A DNA stretch of 64,000 nt. It comes from Halobacillus locisalis (GTDB taxonomy: Bacteria > Bacillota > Bacilli > Bacillales > Halobacillaceae). The translations under genes were made by a program, and so were the position numbers. A model generated the notes under the pieces. That model was given only the letters and a program-made list of their open reading frames with translations. It was not told where the DNA came from and did not search any database. The stretch lies in contig NZ_JACEFG010000001.1 in assembly GCF_013694105.1 (NCBI RefSeq), positions 248,001 through 312,000 on the forward strand. Reading direction: 5' to 3'. The number at the start of each line of letters is the position of its first letter. The stretch's first letter is position 1. Shown one piece after another: positions 36,856-45,958 of the stretch.

Positions 36856-36874
36856 GTATGGGGGGTCCCCATAC
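36856..36874 (+). promoter_or_regulatory. 5' leader hairpin of rpsU
   Basis: Eight-base-pair perfect stem (36856-36863 with 36867-36874), three-base loop, placed at the predicted transcript start, with a T7 tract 11 nt later. It may stabilise or control the rpsU mRNA. Confidence 0.55.
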
Positions 36875-36914
36875 GAGAGAAACAGTTTTTTTGCTTCGGA
36901 GGGAGGGAAATTGC

Positions 36915-37088
36915 ATGTCAAATTCAACTCGCGTTCGTAAAAACGAGTCTCTTGAAGATGCTCTTCGTCGCTTTAAGCGCGGTGTATCAAAAAGTGGTAC
37001 ATTAGCGGAATATCGTAAGCGTGAATATTACGATAAGCCTAGTGTTCGCCGTAAGAAAAAGTCTGAGGCGGCTAGAAAGCGTAAATAA
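36915..37088 (+). CDS. rpsU: 30S ribosomal protein S21
   Basis: Small basic protein of the 30S platform, 57 residues, with [20 protein letters not shown] and the lysine/arginine-rich tail [13 protein letters not shown], diagnostic of S21. ATG 36915 with GGAGGGA upstream is the start; the ORF upstream to 36819 overlaps the promoter and is not translated. yqeY follows 17 nt later. Confidence 0.98.
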   Translation: MSNSTRVRKNESLEDALRRFKRGVSKSGTLAEYRKREYYDKPSVRRKKKSEAARKRK

Positions 37089-37105
37089 AGAGGGTGCAGA
37101 ACAAG

Positions 37106-37552
37106 ATGACGATTACAGAGCGTTTAACCCAGGATATGAAAACAGCCATGAAGGCTCGTGATAAACAAAAGTTATCAACGATCCGAATGGTAAAGGCTTC
37201 AATGCAAAATGAAGCGATCAAACTGGGAACAGACTCATTATCTGAAGAAGAAGAAATGACTGTTTTATCTCGTGAGGTAAAGCAGAGGAAAGATTCCCTC
37301 CAAGAATTTAAAGAAGCTGGACGAGACGATCTTGTAGAAGGACTTCAGTTTGAACTTGAAGTTTTACAAGCATATATGCCGAAACAGCTGACAAATGACG
37401 AACTTGAACAAATTGTTCAAGAAACTATTGAAGAAGTAGGAGCTACGACCAAGGCCGACATGGGGAAAGTCATGACGGCGGTTATGCCTAAAGTGAAAGG
37501 CAAAGCCGACGGGTCTCAAGTCAACAAACTTGTACTTCAACAATTATCGTAA
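37106..37552 (+). CDS. yqeY: YqeY (GatB/YqeY domain protein)
   Basis: A 148-residue protein consisting of the GatB/YqeY domain found at the C-terminus of the tRNA amidotransferase subunit GatB. It has [28 protein letters not shown] and the C-terminal [17 protein letters not shown] (about 122-138) signatures. A tRNA-binding role is inferred. ATG 37106 is preferred over GTG 37094, since AGAGGGTG lies suitably upstream. It is co-transcribed with rpsU, a conserved pair. Confidence 0.95.
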   Translation: MTITERLTQDMKTAMKARDKQKLSTIRMVKASMQNEAIKLGTDSLSEEEEMTVLSREVKQRKDSLQEFKEAGRDDLVEGLQFELEVLQAYMPKQLTNDELEQIVQETIEEVGATTKADMGKVMTAVMPKVKGKADGSQVNKLVLQQLS

Positions 37553-37555
37553 ATC

Positions 37556-37588
37556 AAAAGGTCTCTCTATTGAAAGAGAGGCCTTTTT
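37556..37588 (+). terminator. Terminator of rpsU-yqeY
   Basis: Thirteen-base-pair stem with one wobble pair, six-base loop, T5 tail. Confidence 0.9.
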
Positions 37589-37650
37589 ATTACGGTCGAA
37601 AAGGTGTTCGAACTCATTTTCGGGTGGCTTGAGAGTTTTTTTATTTTTTT

Positions 37651-37677
37651 TGAAACAAAACCGCTTACATAAACGTA
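37651..37677 (+). promoter_or_regulatory. Sigma-W-type (ECF) promoter of nfeD-floA
   Basis: TGAAAC (37651-37656), 17-bp spacer, CGTA (37674-37677), the classic sigma-W signature. In B. subtilis the homologous yqeZ-yqfA-yqfB operon is under sigma-W control in response to envelope stress. Confidence 0.8.
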
Positions 37678-37723
37678 TAGGTAGTATTCCAAGGGAAAGC
37701 TAACTAGAGGAGGTGAACGTACC

Positions 37724-39082
37724 GTGAAGCGCACTTGGCGAATTTGGTTGTTTGTTTCTATGATCATAGCATCCGCTGTCCTTTCTCTTTTTCAATTCAT
37801 GCCTTTTGTTCAAGCAGATGGGGAAGGGGATCAAGTGTATGTGATCCCCGTTGAGAATACGGTTGAAAGAGGAATGGCTGCTTTTCTAGAGAGAACGACG
37901 ACAGAAGCTTACGAAAATGGAGCCGATCATATCGTTTTTGAAATCGATACTCCTGGAGGGCGCGTGGATGCTGCCAATGAGATCGCCGTCATCTTCCAAG
38001 ACATAGATATTCCCAATACCGCGTTCATTACGAGTCAAGCTTTGTCAGCGGGGTCCTACATCGCGTTAAATGCCGATCAGATTTATATGAAACCTCAAGC
38101 AACAATGGGAGCATCAGGGGTTATTAACTCTGATGGGACAGCGGCAGATAAAAAAGCGCAGTCCGCTTGGATTTCAGCGATGGTAGCGGCTGCGGAGTCG
38201 ACAGGCCGTGATCCGATATATGCTAGAGCGATGGCTGACAGTAGTGTTGATTTGCCGGAATACGGGGCAGGTGAAGGAGAGTTTCTGACGCTTAGTCCTT
38301 CCGATGCGTTAGAAGTAGGATATTCAGAAGGAATTGTCGACGACCGTACAGAATTACTTAATGAACTGAATTTATCTGAAGCGAAGGTTGTAGAAAAATC
38401 GCCTACAGCTGCAGAGAACTTAGCTCGCTTTTTAACGGATCCCGTCGTTATCCCGATTCTATTATCAATAGCCAGTTTAGGGCTTGTGGTAGAACTCTAC
38501 TCTCCAGGTTTCGGAATCCCCGGCATTATGGGATTATTGTCCCTGGTTTTGTTCTTCTATGGACATATCGTGGCTGGATTGGCGGGATATGAAGCCATTA
38601 TCCTGCTCGTTCTGGGTATAGGTTTGGTCGTTGCGGAGCTCTTTTTACCTGGAGGCATTGCCGGGATAGCGGGAATCATTGCCATCGTTTCATCCTTGAT
38701 GCTTTCATCTGCAGATATGGGACATATGGCTATGAGTTTGGGGATTGCTCTAATAGTGACCATCATTGTCTCAGTGATCTTATTTAAAACAATGGGTCTT
38801 GAGCGTGGATTCTTCCGTCACGTCATCCTGAATGATTCTACCTCAACAGAGAAAGGTTATGTTTCACAATCCACCCGGTTAGAGCTGATCGGGTTGGAAG
38901 GGGAAACTTTGACGCCTCTCAGACCAGCAGGTACAGCAGAGTTTGATAAGGAGCCGCTTGACGTTGTCACAGAGGGTGGCTTCATCAGTAGCCATAAGAG
39001 AGTAAAAGTAGTAAAAACAGAAGGATCAAGAATTGTCGTAAGAGAAGTGGAAAAGGATAATACTGAGGAGGAAACAGAATGA
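37724..39082 (+). CDS. nfeD: NfeD1b-type membrane protein (YqeZ), ClpP-like protease domain
   Basis: A 452-residue membrane protein of the NfeD family. A signal or anchor helix (about 9-30) precedes an extracytoplasmic ClpP-like serine-protease domain with [13 protein letters not shown] (about 72-84) and [13 protein letters not shown] (about 106-118; the serine after SAG is the likely nucleophile). Four transmembrane helices follow (about 240-355), then a cytoplasmic OB-fold domain. It works with its flotillin partner FloA in membrane microdomains. The start is GTG 37724 with AGGAGGTG. Its stop overlaps the floA start. Confidence 0.93.
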   Translation: MKRTWRIWLFVSMIIASAVLSLFQFMPFVQADGEGDQVYVIPVENTVERGMAAFLERTTTEAYENGADHIVFEIDTPGGRVDAANEIAVIFQDIDIPNTAFITSQALSAGSYIALNADQIYMKPQATMGASGVINSDGTAADKKAQSAWISAMVAAAESTGRDPIYARAMADSSVDLPEYGAGEGEFLTLSPSDALEVGYSEGIVDDRTELLNELNLSEAKVVEKSPTAAENLARFLTDPVVIPILLSIASLGLVVELYSPGFGIPGIMGLLSLVLFFYGHIVAGLAGYEAIILLVLGIGLVVAELFLPGGIAGIAGIIAIVSSLMLSSADMGHMAMSLGIALIVTIIVSVILFKTMGLERGFFRHVILNDSTSTEKGYVSQSTRLELIGLEGETLTPLRPAGTAEFDKEPLDVVTEGGFISSHKRVKVVKTEGSRIVVREVEKDNTEEETE

Positions 39083-40068
39083 CATTAAACGAACTAATGC
39101 CAATCATCATTATTGGTGTCATCATCATCGTATTAGCGGTACTGTTCACATTTATACCTGTTATGCTTTGGATCAGTGCCTTAGCGGCTGGTGTAAAAAT
39201 CAACATCTTCACACTCGTAGGGATGCGTTTGAGACGTGTTATTCCATCGAGAGTGATTAATCCCTTGATTAAGGCTCATAAAGCCGGGGTCAATGTAGAT
39301 ACCAACCAGCTGGAGAGTCACTATTTGGCCGGTGGTAATGTAGACCGTGTCGTCAACGCGTTGATTGCAGCGCAACGTGCAAATATTGAGTTGAGTTTCG
39401 AACGGGCTGCGGCTATCGACTTAGCTGGTCGTGACGTGTTAGAAGCCGTTCAAATGAGTGTAAACCCTAAAGTGATTGAAACACCATTCATCGCTGGTGT
39501 AGCGATGGACGGAATCGAAGTGAAAGCGAAAGCGAGAATCACGGTTCGAGCCAATATCGATCGTCTTGTCGGTGGTGCCGGAGAAGATACAGTCATCGCA
39601 CGTGTCGGTGAGGGAATTGTATCAACCATCGGTTCTAGCAAGAACCATAATAAAGTGTTAGAGAACCCGGACCTCATTTCTCAGAACGTATTAGGCAAAG
39701 GTTTGGATGCAGGGACAGCTTTCGAGATCTTATCCATTGATATTGCGGATATTGACATTGGTAAAAACATCGGTGCCATCCTTCAAACGGATCAAGCTGA
39801 AGCGGATAAAAACATCGCTCAAGCGAAAGCGGAAGAACGCCGTGCGATGGCGATTGCTCAAGAGCAAGAAATGCGCGCTCGCGTTCAGGAAATGCAAGCT
39901 AAAGTGGTTGAAGCCGAAGCACAAGTTCCTCAAGCACTTGCAGAAGCATTGCGCTCAGGGAAAATGGGTGTCATGGATTACATGAACTACCAGAATATCA
40001 ATGCCGACACAGATATGAGAAATACGTTAGGCAAAATGTCTGATGAGGAAGAAAATGAAGAAAGTTAA
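39079..40068 (+). CDS. floA: Flotillin-like protein FloA
   Basis: Flotillin organising lipid-raft-like membrane domains, 329 residues. An N-terminal hydrophobic hairpin (about 8-45) anchors it, followed by a PHB-like domain (with [20 protein letters not shown] near 140-160) and a coiled-coil C-terminal part rich in Ala, Glu and Gln (about 235-290). ATGA overlap with nfeD indicates translational coupling. YqfA is its B. subtilis name. Confidence 0.96.
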   Translation: MTLNELMPIIIIGVIIIVLAVLFTFIPVMLWISALAAGVKINIFTLVGMRLRRVIPSRVINPLIKAHKAGVNVDTNQLESHYLAGGNVDRVVNALIAAQRANIELSFERAAAIDLAGRDVLEAVQMSVNPKVIETPFIAGVAMDGIEVKAKARITVRANIDRLVGGAGEDTVIARVGEGIVSTIGSSKNHNKVLENPDLISQNVLGKGLDAGTAFEILSIDIADIDIGKNIGAILQTDQAEADKNIAQAKAEERRAMAIAQEQEMRARVQEMQAKVVEAEAQVPQALAEALRSGKMGVMDYMNYQNINADTDMRNTLGKMSDEEENEES

Positions 40069-40097
40069 ACGTTGGATCAATAAAAAGGAGAATTCCA

Positions 40098-40598
40098 ATG
40101 GAAGCATTCTTTGATTTTATCTTCGGGAATATTTTTCTCGTTGCTGTGATTATAGGGGGAATTATCAGTTGGTGGCGAGGCGTGAATAATAGCGATGATG
40201 AGAAAGAGACCACGCGCATGCCTTCTGGTCCTTTCCCCTCATCTACGAGAGAGCCCTCCCTTGAAAGAGAAACTGAGGGCTCCCCTGAAAAGACAGGGGA
40301 AGATCGCCTGAAAGAGTACTACGAAGTTAAAAAAGAACAAGTAGAAAAAAACTCTGAAGACAAAGGGGCCGAGAAGACTTTCACGTATGAAACACCTCAA
40401 AGAGATATTCATACGTGGAAAATGGAGAGGTTCGTTCCGAATGAAGAGAATCCCGATAAGCCGCTTGGTTCGATCAAGAGTTTAAAAAATAAAAATCGAT
40501 GGGATCGGAAGAGATTAGCAGAAGGTATGGTGATGTCCGAAATATTAGGTCCGCCGCGTGCCCATAAGCCTCATAGCTCTCATCCTAAAAAAAGATGA
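40098..40598 (+). CDS. yqfB: YqfB-like membrane-anchored protein of unknown function
   Basis: A 166-residue protein with one N-terminal transmembrane helix (about 5-26), a charged low-complexity middle and a conserved basic C-terminal motif RLAEGMVMSEILGPPRA (about 139-155). The position as third gene of the sigma-W-type nfeD-floA operon matches yqfB; the symbol rests mainly on position. The function is unknown; a role with flotillins is only a guess. AAAGGAG precedes ATG 40098. Confidence 0.7.
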   Translation: MEAFFDFIFGNIFLVAVIIGGIISWWRGVNNSDDEKETTRMPSGPFPSSTREPSLERETEGSPEKTGEDRLKEYYEVKKEQVEKNSEDKGAEKTFTYETPQRDIHTWKMERFVPNEENPDKPLGSIKSLKNKNRWDRKRLAEGMVMSEILGPPRAHKPHSSHPKKR

Positions 40599-40600
40599 TG

Positions 40601-40638
40601 AAACGCACGAATTGTAGTGATACAATTCGTGCGTTTTT
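40601..40638 (+). terminator. Terminator of nfeD-floA-yqfB
   Basis: Sixteen-base-pair perfect stem (40601-40616 with 40621-40636), four-base loop, T5. Confidence 0.95.
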
Positions 40639-40668
40639 CGTATAAATGAATAGAGAGGGGGAAGTCGA

Positions 40669-40953
40669 ATGGCTAAATGGCAACAGCAGTTACGGACATG
40701 GATCGGTCGTTATTTCGATTTACCTTCTGACGTGATGCTCGATCTACCGAGAATTACAACGATTGGATCGATTCATGTGTACATAGAGAACCATACTGGT
40801 CTTTTGCATTTTTCAGACCATGAGATAAGAATACAATATAAAAAAGGCCAGGTACGAATCCTTGGAAAAGATCTTGGTGTGAAGATGATGATCAAAGAAG
40901 AACTGCTATTAGAGGGAGAGTTAAAGTCGGTCGAATTTTTACCTGATTCGTAA
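40669..40953 (+). CDS. yqfC: Sporulation protein YqfC
   Basis: A 94-residue YabP/YqfC-family protein. The core DLPRITTIGSIHVYIENHTGLLHF (about 25-48) is typical. In B. subtilis yqfC is expressed in the mother cell under sigma-E; its function is unknown. GAGGGGGAAG precedes ATG 40669. It pairs with yqfD, 14 nt downstream. Confidence 0.92.
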   Translation: MAKWQQQLRTWIGRYFDLPSDVMLDLPRITTIGSIHVYIENHTGLLHFSDHEIRIQYKKGQVRILGKDLGVKMMIKEELLLEGELKSVEFLPDS

Positions 40954-40967
40954 CAGGAGGTGAAGCG

Positions 40968-42149
40968 ATGAAAGGTCAATATGATTTTTACAAGGGTAGA
41001 ATAAGGATCAGGATTAAGGGCGCATTAGTCGAGCCTTATCTGCAAGCCTGTACACGAAGAGGATGTCAAGTGACCCATCTAACGAGGACGAGCGAAGATG
41101 AAGTGCAATTGACGATTCGGTTGAGTGATTGGCGTACGTTCCGTGAGTTAAGAAAAAAGTACAGGTGTAAAATCATCCTGGTGGAAGGGCAGGGAATCCC
41201 TTTCATTCTTAAGCGTATGTTTCAAAGACCATCGTTGCTCATAGCGTTTTTTGTCGGTGTATTGTTCGTATTTGTACTTGCGAATACGCTGTGGTCTATT
41301 GAAGTGAAGGGGCTGAATCCAGAACTTGAGGCTAGTGTGGAGAGTAAGTTGAAATCCTATGGCGTAACCCCTGGAAAATTGACGATTGGCATGAGCGATC
41401 CAAATGACATTCAACGCAAGCTGTTAGAGGATATTCCAGACCTCTTATGGGTAGGTGTGAAGAAGCAAGGGACAAGTTATCATCTATATGGTGTAGAGAA
41501 AATAAGGCATGACACGGATGATAAGGAGCGCCCTACCTATCTTGTAGCAAAGAAAAAGGGTATGGTCGTTCAATCGTTTATTAAGACAGGCCGTCCATTA
41601 GTGAGTGTCTATGATGTAGTGCAAAAAGGACAACCGTTAGCTACAGGAGAATTGGTCGAAGATGGGGACGTGTTCGTTCATGCTGAAGGAGAGGTCATTG
41701 CTGAGACTTGGTATAAAGCAGAGCAAACCTTACCTCAGAAACACATACTCCAGTTGACGAACGGAGAAGCTACCCATAGTTACTCTCTTGATATAGGGCG
41801 ATTACGTGTGCCACTTTGGGGCTGGTGGACGTCTAATGATGGGGACATCAGAGAAGAAAGTGAGACGTCTGATTGGAATGTGTTCGGTTGGCAACTCCCG
41901 GTCCAAATGCAGACCACATCTGCTTATTCGCTGGACGCTATATCCCTCGAAAATTCGCAAAAAGAGTTGAAAGAAATCGGAGTTCGTACAGCCAAAGAAA
42001 GTCTCCGACAAACGCTTGATGAAAGAGCGGACATCCTGGATGAAAAAGTTTTGCACCTCAGTAAGGAGCATGGTAAAGTAAAATTAATCCTATTATTCAA
42101 AGTTTACGAAGACATCGCAGAAACAAAGTATATTAGCCAAGGAGATTGA
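40968..42149 (+). CDS. yqfD: Sporulation protein YqfD
   Basis: A 393-residue sporulation protein with an N-terminal domain (about 1-85), a transmembrane helix (about 88-108) and a large C-terminal domain probably outside the mother-cell membrane. DIPDLLWVGVKKQGTSYHLYGVEK (about 158-181) and the VAKKKGMV segment fit the family. The role is not defined beyond sigma-E-dependent expression. AGGAGGTGAAG precedes ATG 40968. phoH starts 2 nt after its stop. Confidence 0.93.
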   Translation: MKGQYDFYKGRIRIRIKGALVEPYLQACTRRGCQVTHLTRTSEDEVQLTIRLSDWRTFRELRKKYRCKIILVEGQGIPFILKRMFQRPSLLIAFFVGVLFVFVLANTLWSIEVKGLNPELEASVESKLKSYGVTPGKLTIGMSDPNDIQRKLLEDIPDLLWVGVKKQGTSYHLYGVEKIRHDTDDKERPTYLVAKKKGMVVQSFIKTGRPLVSVYDVVQKGQPLATGELVEDGDVFVHAEGEVIAETWYKAEQTLPQKHILQLTNGEATHSYSLDIGRLRVPLWGWWTSNDGDIREESETSDWNVFGWQLPVQMQTTSAYSLDAISLENSQKELKEIGVRTAKESLRQTLDERADILDEKVLHLSKEHGKVKLILLFKVYEDIAETKYISQGD

Positions 42150-42151
42150 GT

Positions 42152-43114
42152 ATGCCAGAAGACTTGAAGACAATCGATATCCAATTAGATAATACCACAG
42201 AAGCATTAGCTCTTTTTGGAACGGAAGATAGAAATTTAAAGCAAATTGAAGAACAGCTTAAAGTCACGATCATCTCTCGTGGTGAACATGTGCGTGTTTC
42301 CGGTCCAACAGACCTTGTTCAGTTGGTGGAAGACATCTTATTGTCTGTATTGAATGTCATTCGAAGAGGGTTGACCATTACAGAACGAGATGTCGTTTAT
42401 GCAGTAGAGCTCGCTAAAAAAGGTAAAATAAACCAATTTGAAGCGCTTTTTGAAGATGAAATTACTCGAAATGCAAAAGGGAAGTCCATCCGTGTCAAAA
42501 CGCTCGGTCAGCGAAAATACGTCTCGGCCATCAAAAATAATGACCTTGTTTTCGGAATCGGACCAGCAGGAACAGGGAAGACATACTTAGCTGTCGTTAT
42601 GGCCGTCAATGCCCTGAAAAATGGGGATGTGAAACGGATTATCTTAACGCGACCTGCCGTCGAAGCTGGAGAAAGCCTCGGGTTCTTGCCTGGTGATTTA
42701 AAAGAGAAAGTAGATCCATATTTACGTCCTCTATATGACTCGTTGCATGATGTGTTCGGAGCCGAGCATACTGCACGTCTGATTGACCGGGGAACGATAG
42801 AAATCGCTCCGCTCGCCTATATGAGAGGAAGAACCCTGGATGATGCCTTTGCGATTTTGGATGAAGCACAAAATACGACACCAGAACAAATGAAAATGTT
42901 TCTGACTCGTCTTGGTTTCGGTTCGAAAATGATTATCACCGGTGACATTACACAAGTCGATTTGCCGAAAGGCGTGAAGTCAGGGTTGAAAGTAGCGGAA
43001 GAAAAGCTTGGAAGAGTGAAGGGCTCCGCCTTTATTCATTTGGATCAAACCGATGTCGTCAGACACCCGCTCGTACAGAGAATCATCGATGCTTACGAAG
43101 ATGGGGGAGAGTAA
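42152..43114 (+). CDS. phoH: PhoH family ATPase/ribonuclease-like protein
   Basis: P-loop protein of the PhoH/YbeZ type, 320 residues. An N-terminal KH-like region (about 1-100) precedes Walker A FGIGPAGTGKTYLAVV (about 131-146), TRPAVEAGESLGFLPGDLKEK, and the Walker B region AILDEAQNTTPEQMK (about 235-249). YbeZ partners YbeY in rRNA processing, and ybeY lies two genes downstream here. ATG 42152 with AAGGAG is chosen over the TTG at 42146. Confidence 0.95.
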   Translation: MPEDLKTIDIQLDNTTEALALFGTEDRNLKQIEEQLKVTIISRGEHVRVSGPTDLVQLVEDILLSVLNVIRRGLTITERDVVYAVELAKKGKINQFEALFEDEITRNAKGKSIRVKTLGQRKYVSAIKNNDLVFGIGPAGTGKTYLAVVMAVNALKNGDVKRIILTRPAVEAGESLGFLPGDLKEKVDPYLRPLYDSLHDVFGAEHTARLIDRGTIEIAPLAYMRGRTLDDAFAILDEAQNTTPEQMKMFLTRLGFGSKMIITGDITQVDLPKGVKSGLKVAEEKLGRVKGSAFIHLDQTDVVRHPLVQRIIDAYEDGGE

Positions 43115-43140
43115 GGCCCATTCACCTGGGCCTTCTTTCT
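43113..43140 (+). terminator. Terminator after phoH
   Basis: Eight-base-pair perfect stem (43113-43120 with 43127-43134), six-base loop, followed by a pyrimidine-rich tail. Confidence 0.75.
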
Positions 43141-43335
43141 TGTTGTCTAGGAAATTATAAAATTCGGACCCTGTGGATAGCGCATCTAATGAGCCACGGC
43201 CGGCTCCAGCGCCCAGCCCCTGGCGACATAAGCAGCCCACCCTGCGGAAGGAAAGACCACATTCCTCCGGGTGTTTTGCTTATGCTTGCCTGAGCTCCCG
43301 GGCGCTTGTCCCTTTGTTCTTCGCTTTTTGTAAAT
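43140..43335. repeat. GC-rich imperfect palindromic repeat element, non-coding
   Basis: The approximately 195-bp segment between phoH and pgpH is markedly richer in G and C than its neighbours and folds back on itself. CAGCGCCC near 43208 pairs with GGGCGCTTG near 43299, CATAAGC near 43226 with GCTTATG near 43279, and inner arms with GCGGAAGGAA and TTCCTCCG pair too. The layout resembles dispersed GC-rich intergenic repeats I recall from many Bacillaceae genomes. I see no ORF with a ribosome site. Confidence 0.65.
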
Positions 43336-43354
43336 CTTTTAATGAGGTGAAAAA

Positions 43355-45485
43355 ATGGGAAAGCGTACGAATCAGACAACCGATCAAGGTCGCTCTCTAT
43401 TTCAGCTATACCGTTTTTGGATTTCACTTGCTGTTCCGGCGTTGCTTGTAGCCGGTGTCTTTTTTGTTGCTGCTTTTTCAAATGTACATACACAAACCTA
43501 TAGTCTGGACAAATATGGAACGGCTCCAGAAACGATTTACGCACCTATTACGATTGAGAACGAAAGGGAGACGGAGCAACAGATCAGAGAAGTCACTCAG
43601 GCCGTTACAGACCGTTATACAGTGTCGGATACGATAGCAGAGGAACGATTGGAGAAAGTATCTGAAGTATTTGAGGTAGTCGAAGAAGTGAAAACGTCAG
43701 CCGATTCAGAAGAGGGGATCGTGGAGCAAGTCACAAAATTGCGGACACTTATTTCCGAAGATATTGTCGAGTCCCTCCCAGTTGAGCTTTTTCGTCCGTT
43801 GTTAGTTGCAGACCAACAAGAGGTTGAAGCTGGCCAGGAAATCCTCATGTCTTCCCTTCGTTCTGCTTTTGAAGACGGGATACGGTCAACCGACTTAGAA
43901 AGAGAAGGACGGACGCTCGAGTTGAAGTTGAAGTATTCCAGTGTACCTGAGTCCTTGCAAGAAGTGATGATCGATATCGGATATTTTGGATTAGTCGAGA
44001 ATGCTCTATTTGATGCAAGGAAAACGGATGAAGCAAGGAAAGAAGCGATTTCCAATGTGGAGCCCGTGATGGTTCGTGCCGGAGAAGTGTTAGTGGAACA
44101 AGGAGCCACGATAACAAATGACGTTTATGAAGATTTATCACTGACCGGTTTGCTGGATGAACAGAAGAATGCTCTTCCTTTGATGGGGTTAGTTTTGTTC
44201 AGTTTGATGCTCGGGGCTTTATTTTTATATGAGAGTGTTAAGGCCGTAAGTAAGGGGAATTTGCGCGCTCAACACATCTATGTCATGACCGCTGTTTCTC
44301 TTTTTATGATTTTGTTAATGAAAGCGTTCAGCTTATATGTAACCCTTGGGAATCCTGTTTATTATGCTATGCCGGCTGCGACAGGTGTACTTCTGATCAA
44401 GTTACTTTGTCACGAACGATTAGCTGTCGTTATGTCCATTTTATATGCATTGATGGCTACTATTTTAATGAATGGCCAGATGCTTGGAATGCTGAATGGA
44501 GCAGCTGGAGTCTATCTGTTGATGACTCAGTTATCTGCCGTTTTTTTCCTTTTCCAAACAAAAGATCGTCTATCTATTGTAAGGGCGAGTGTAGGAGTTG
44601 CTGTTATTAATATATGCACCATCCTATTCTTTATATTCGTATCCTTTGAAAAGTATTCATGGACGGAAGTGATGCTCTTCGGTGGGTATGGGCTGGGGGC
44701 AGCCTTCATTGCAGGAGTGCTGACTTTGGGGCTTTTGCCATTTATCGAGACGTGGTTCGGCATTTTATCTGATAATAAATTGCTGACGCTTGCAAGTCCG
44801 AACCAACCGCTCCTTAGAAAAATATTGATGGAAGCTCCTGGAACTTATCATCACAGCATTATGGTGGCAAACTTAAGTGAAGCGGCTTGTGAGTCCATCG
44901 GGGCGAATGGGCTTCTCGCCCGAGTGGGAGCTTACTATCACGACCTAGGCAAAACGAGAGAACCTCACTATTTTATCGAAAATCAAATGGGGATGAGAAA
45001 TCCACACGACTTTCTCGATCCTGACCAAAGTGCAGAAATTATTTTGCACCATCCATATGAAGGCGCTGATTTGTTGGAGAAAGAAAAGTTGCCGAAAGAA
45101 ATTGTCGACATAGCTAGGCAACACCATGGGACGACGCTATTGAAATATTTTTACTACCAAGCAAAAGAAAACAAGGCCCCTGTGCGTGAAGATGACTTCC
45201 GCTATCCTGGACCAAAGCCGCAATCCAAGGAAGCTGCGGTTGTATGTGTGTGATTCCGTTGAAGCTGCTGTTCGCTCATTAGACCAACCGACAGAGGAGA
45301 AAATCAAAAAAATAGTCCATTCGATTATAGAAGACAGACTCTTGGATGGACAATTCGATGAAAGTGACTTAACGTTTAAAGAAGTAAAGATAATGGAATC
45401 TGCTATATGTGAGACGTTACATGGTATCTTCCATTCAAGAATTCAATATCCAGAAACTCAAACACTTGTGAAGGAGGCAAAATAA
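43355..45485 (+). pseudogene. pgpH: Cyclic-di-AMP phosphodiesterase PgpH (YqfF), frameshifted
   Basis: 7TM-HD family protein that hydrolyses c-di-AMP. One frame runs 43355-45253 (632 codons): an N-terminal helix (about 20-40), extracellular 7TMR-HD domain, about seven transmembrane helices (about 275-465), then the HD domain (TYHHSIMVANLSE about 497, YYHDLGKTREPHYF about 527, ILHHPYEGA, RQHHGTT). It stops at TGA 45251-45253, right after KEAAVV. The natural continuation, DSVEAAVRSLDQPTEEK to the end at 45485, is in another frame. Restoring one TG unit in the (TG)4 tract at 45245-45252 gives 710 residues, the normal length (about 711). The truncated form loses the last conserved metal-binding Asp. 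Confidence 0.88.
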
Positions 45486-45487
45486 TT

Positions 45488-45958
45488 ATGATCCATATCG
45501 ACTTTCAAGATGAAACCAATTCCGTAGACGAGGCTTTTGTAGATCTCATTCAACGTATCCTTCAATTTGCTGCAGAGAAAGAAGGGGTCGAGACGGACTC
45601 TGAAGTTTCGCTGAGTTTTGTAGACAATAGCGAAATTCAAGAGATCAATCGTAATTATAGACAAAAAGATTACGCGACCGACGTCATTTCCTTCGCCATG
45701 CTAGAAGAAGGTGAAGGAGAAATGAAAATTCTTAATGAGGACATGCCGAATATGCTTGGAGATATTGTCATTTCAGTTGATAAGGCGAAGGAACAGGCTG
45801 AAGACTATAACCATTCTTTAGAAAGAGAGTTCGGCTTCTTAGCTCTTCATGGGTTCCTTCATTTATTGGGATACGACCATATGAATGAGGAAGAAGAAAA
45901 AGCGATGTTCAATCGCCAAGAGGAAATTCTAAATGAGTTCGGACTTGAACGATCCTAA
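45488..45958 (+). CDS. ybeY: Endoribonuclease YbeY (rRNA maturation factor)
   Basis: Zinc-dependent endoribonuclease for 16S rRNA 3'-end maturation and ribosome quality control, 156 residues. The zinc motif HGFLHLLGYDH (about 119-129) gives the three histidines, and YATDVISFAM (about 60-69) is conserved. ATG 45488 follows the pgpH end by 2 nt, with AAGGAGG inside pgpH as ribosome site, so translation may depend on ribosomes completing pgpH. dgkA overlaps its end by 26 nt. Confidence 0.96.
   Translation: MIHIDFQDETNSVDEAFVDLIQRILQFAAEKEGVETDSEVSLSFVDNSEIQEINRNYRQKDYATDVISFAMLEEGEGEMKILNEDMPNMLGDIVISVDKAKEQAEDYNHSLEREFGFLALHGFLHLLGYDHMNEEEEKAMFNRQEEILNEFGLERS

Noticed and set aside
43155-43544. 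Antisense and sense ORFs across the GC-rich repeat
   Set aside because: They run through a self-complementary repeat and the start of pgpH, have no ribosome sites, and resemble no family.
45186-45485. Separate 99-codon gene overlapping the end of pgpH
   Set aside because: From about residue 21 it is the missing C-terminus of PgpH in another frame; its first residues overlap pgpH and lack a ribosome site.
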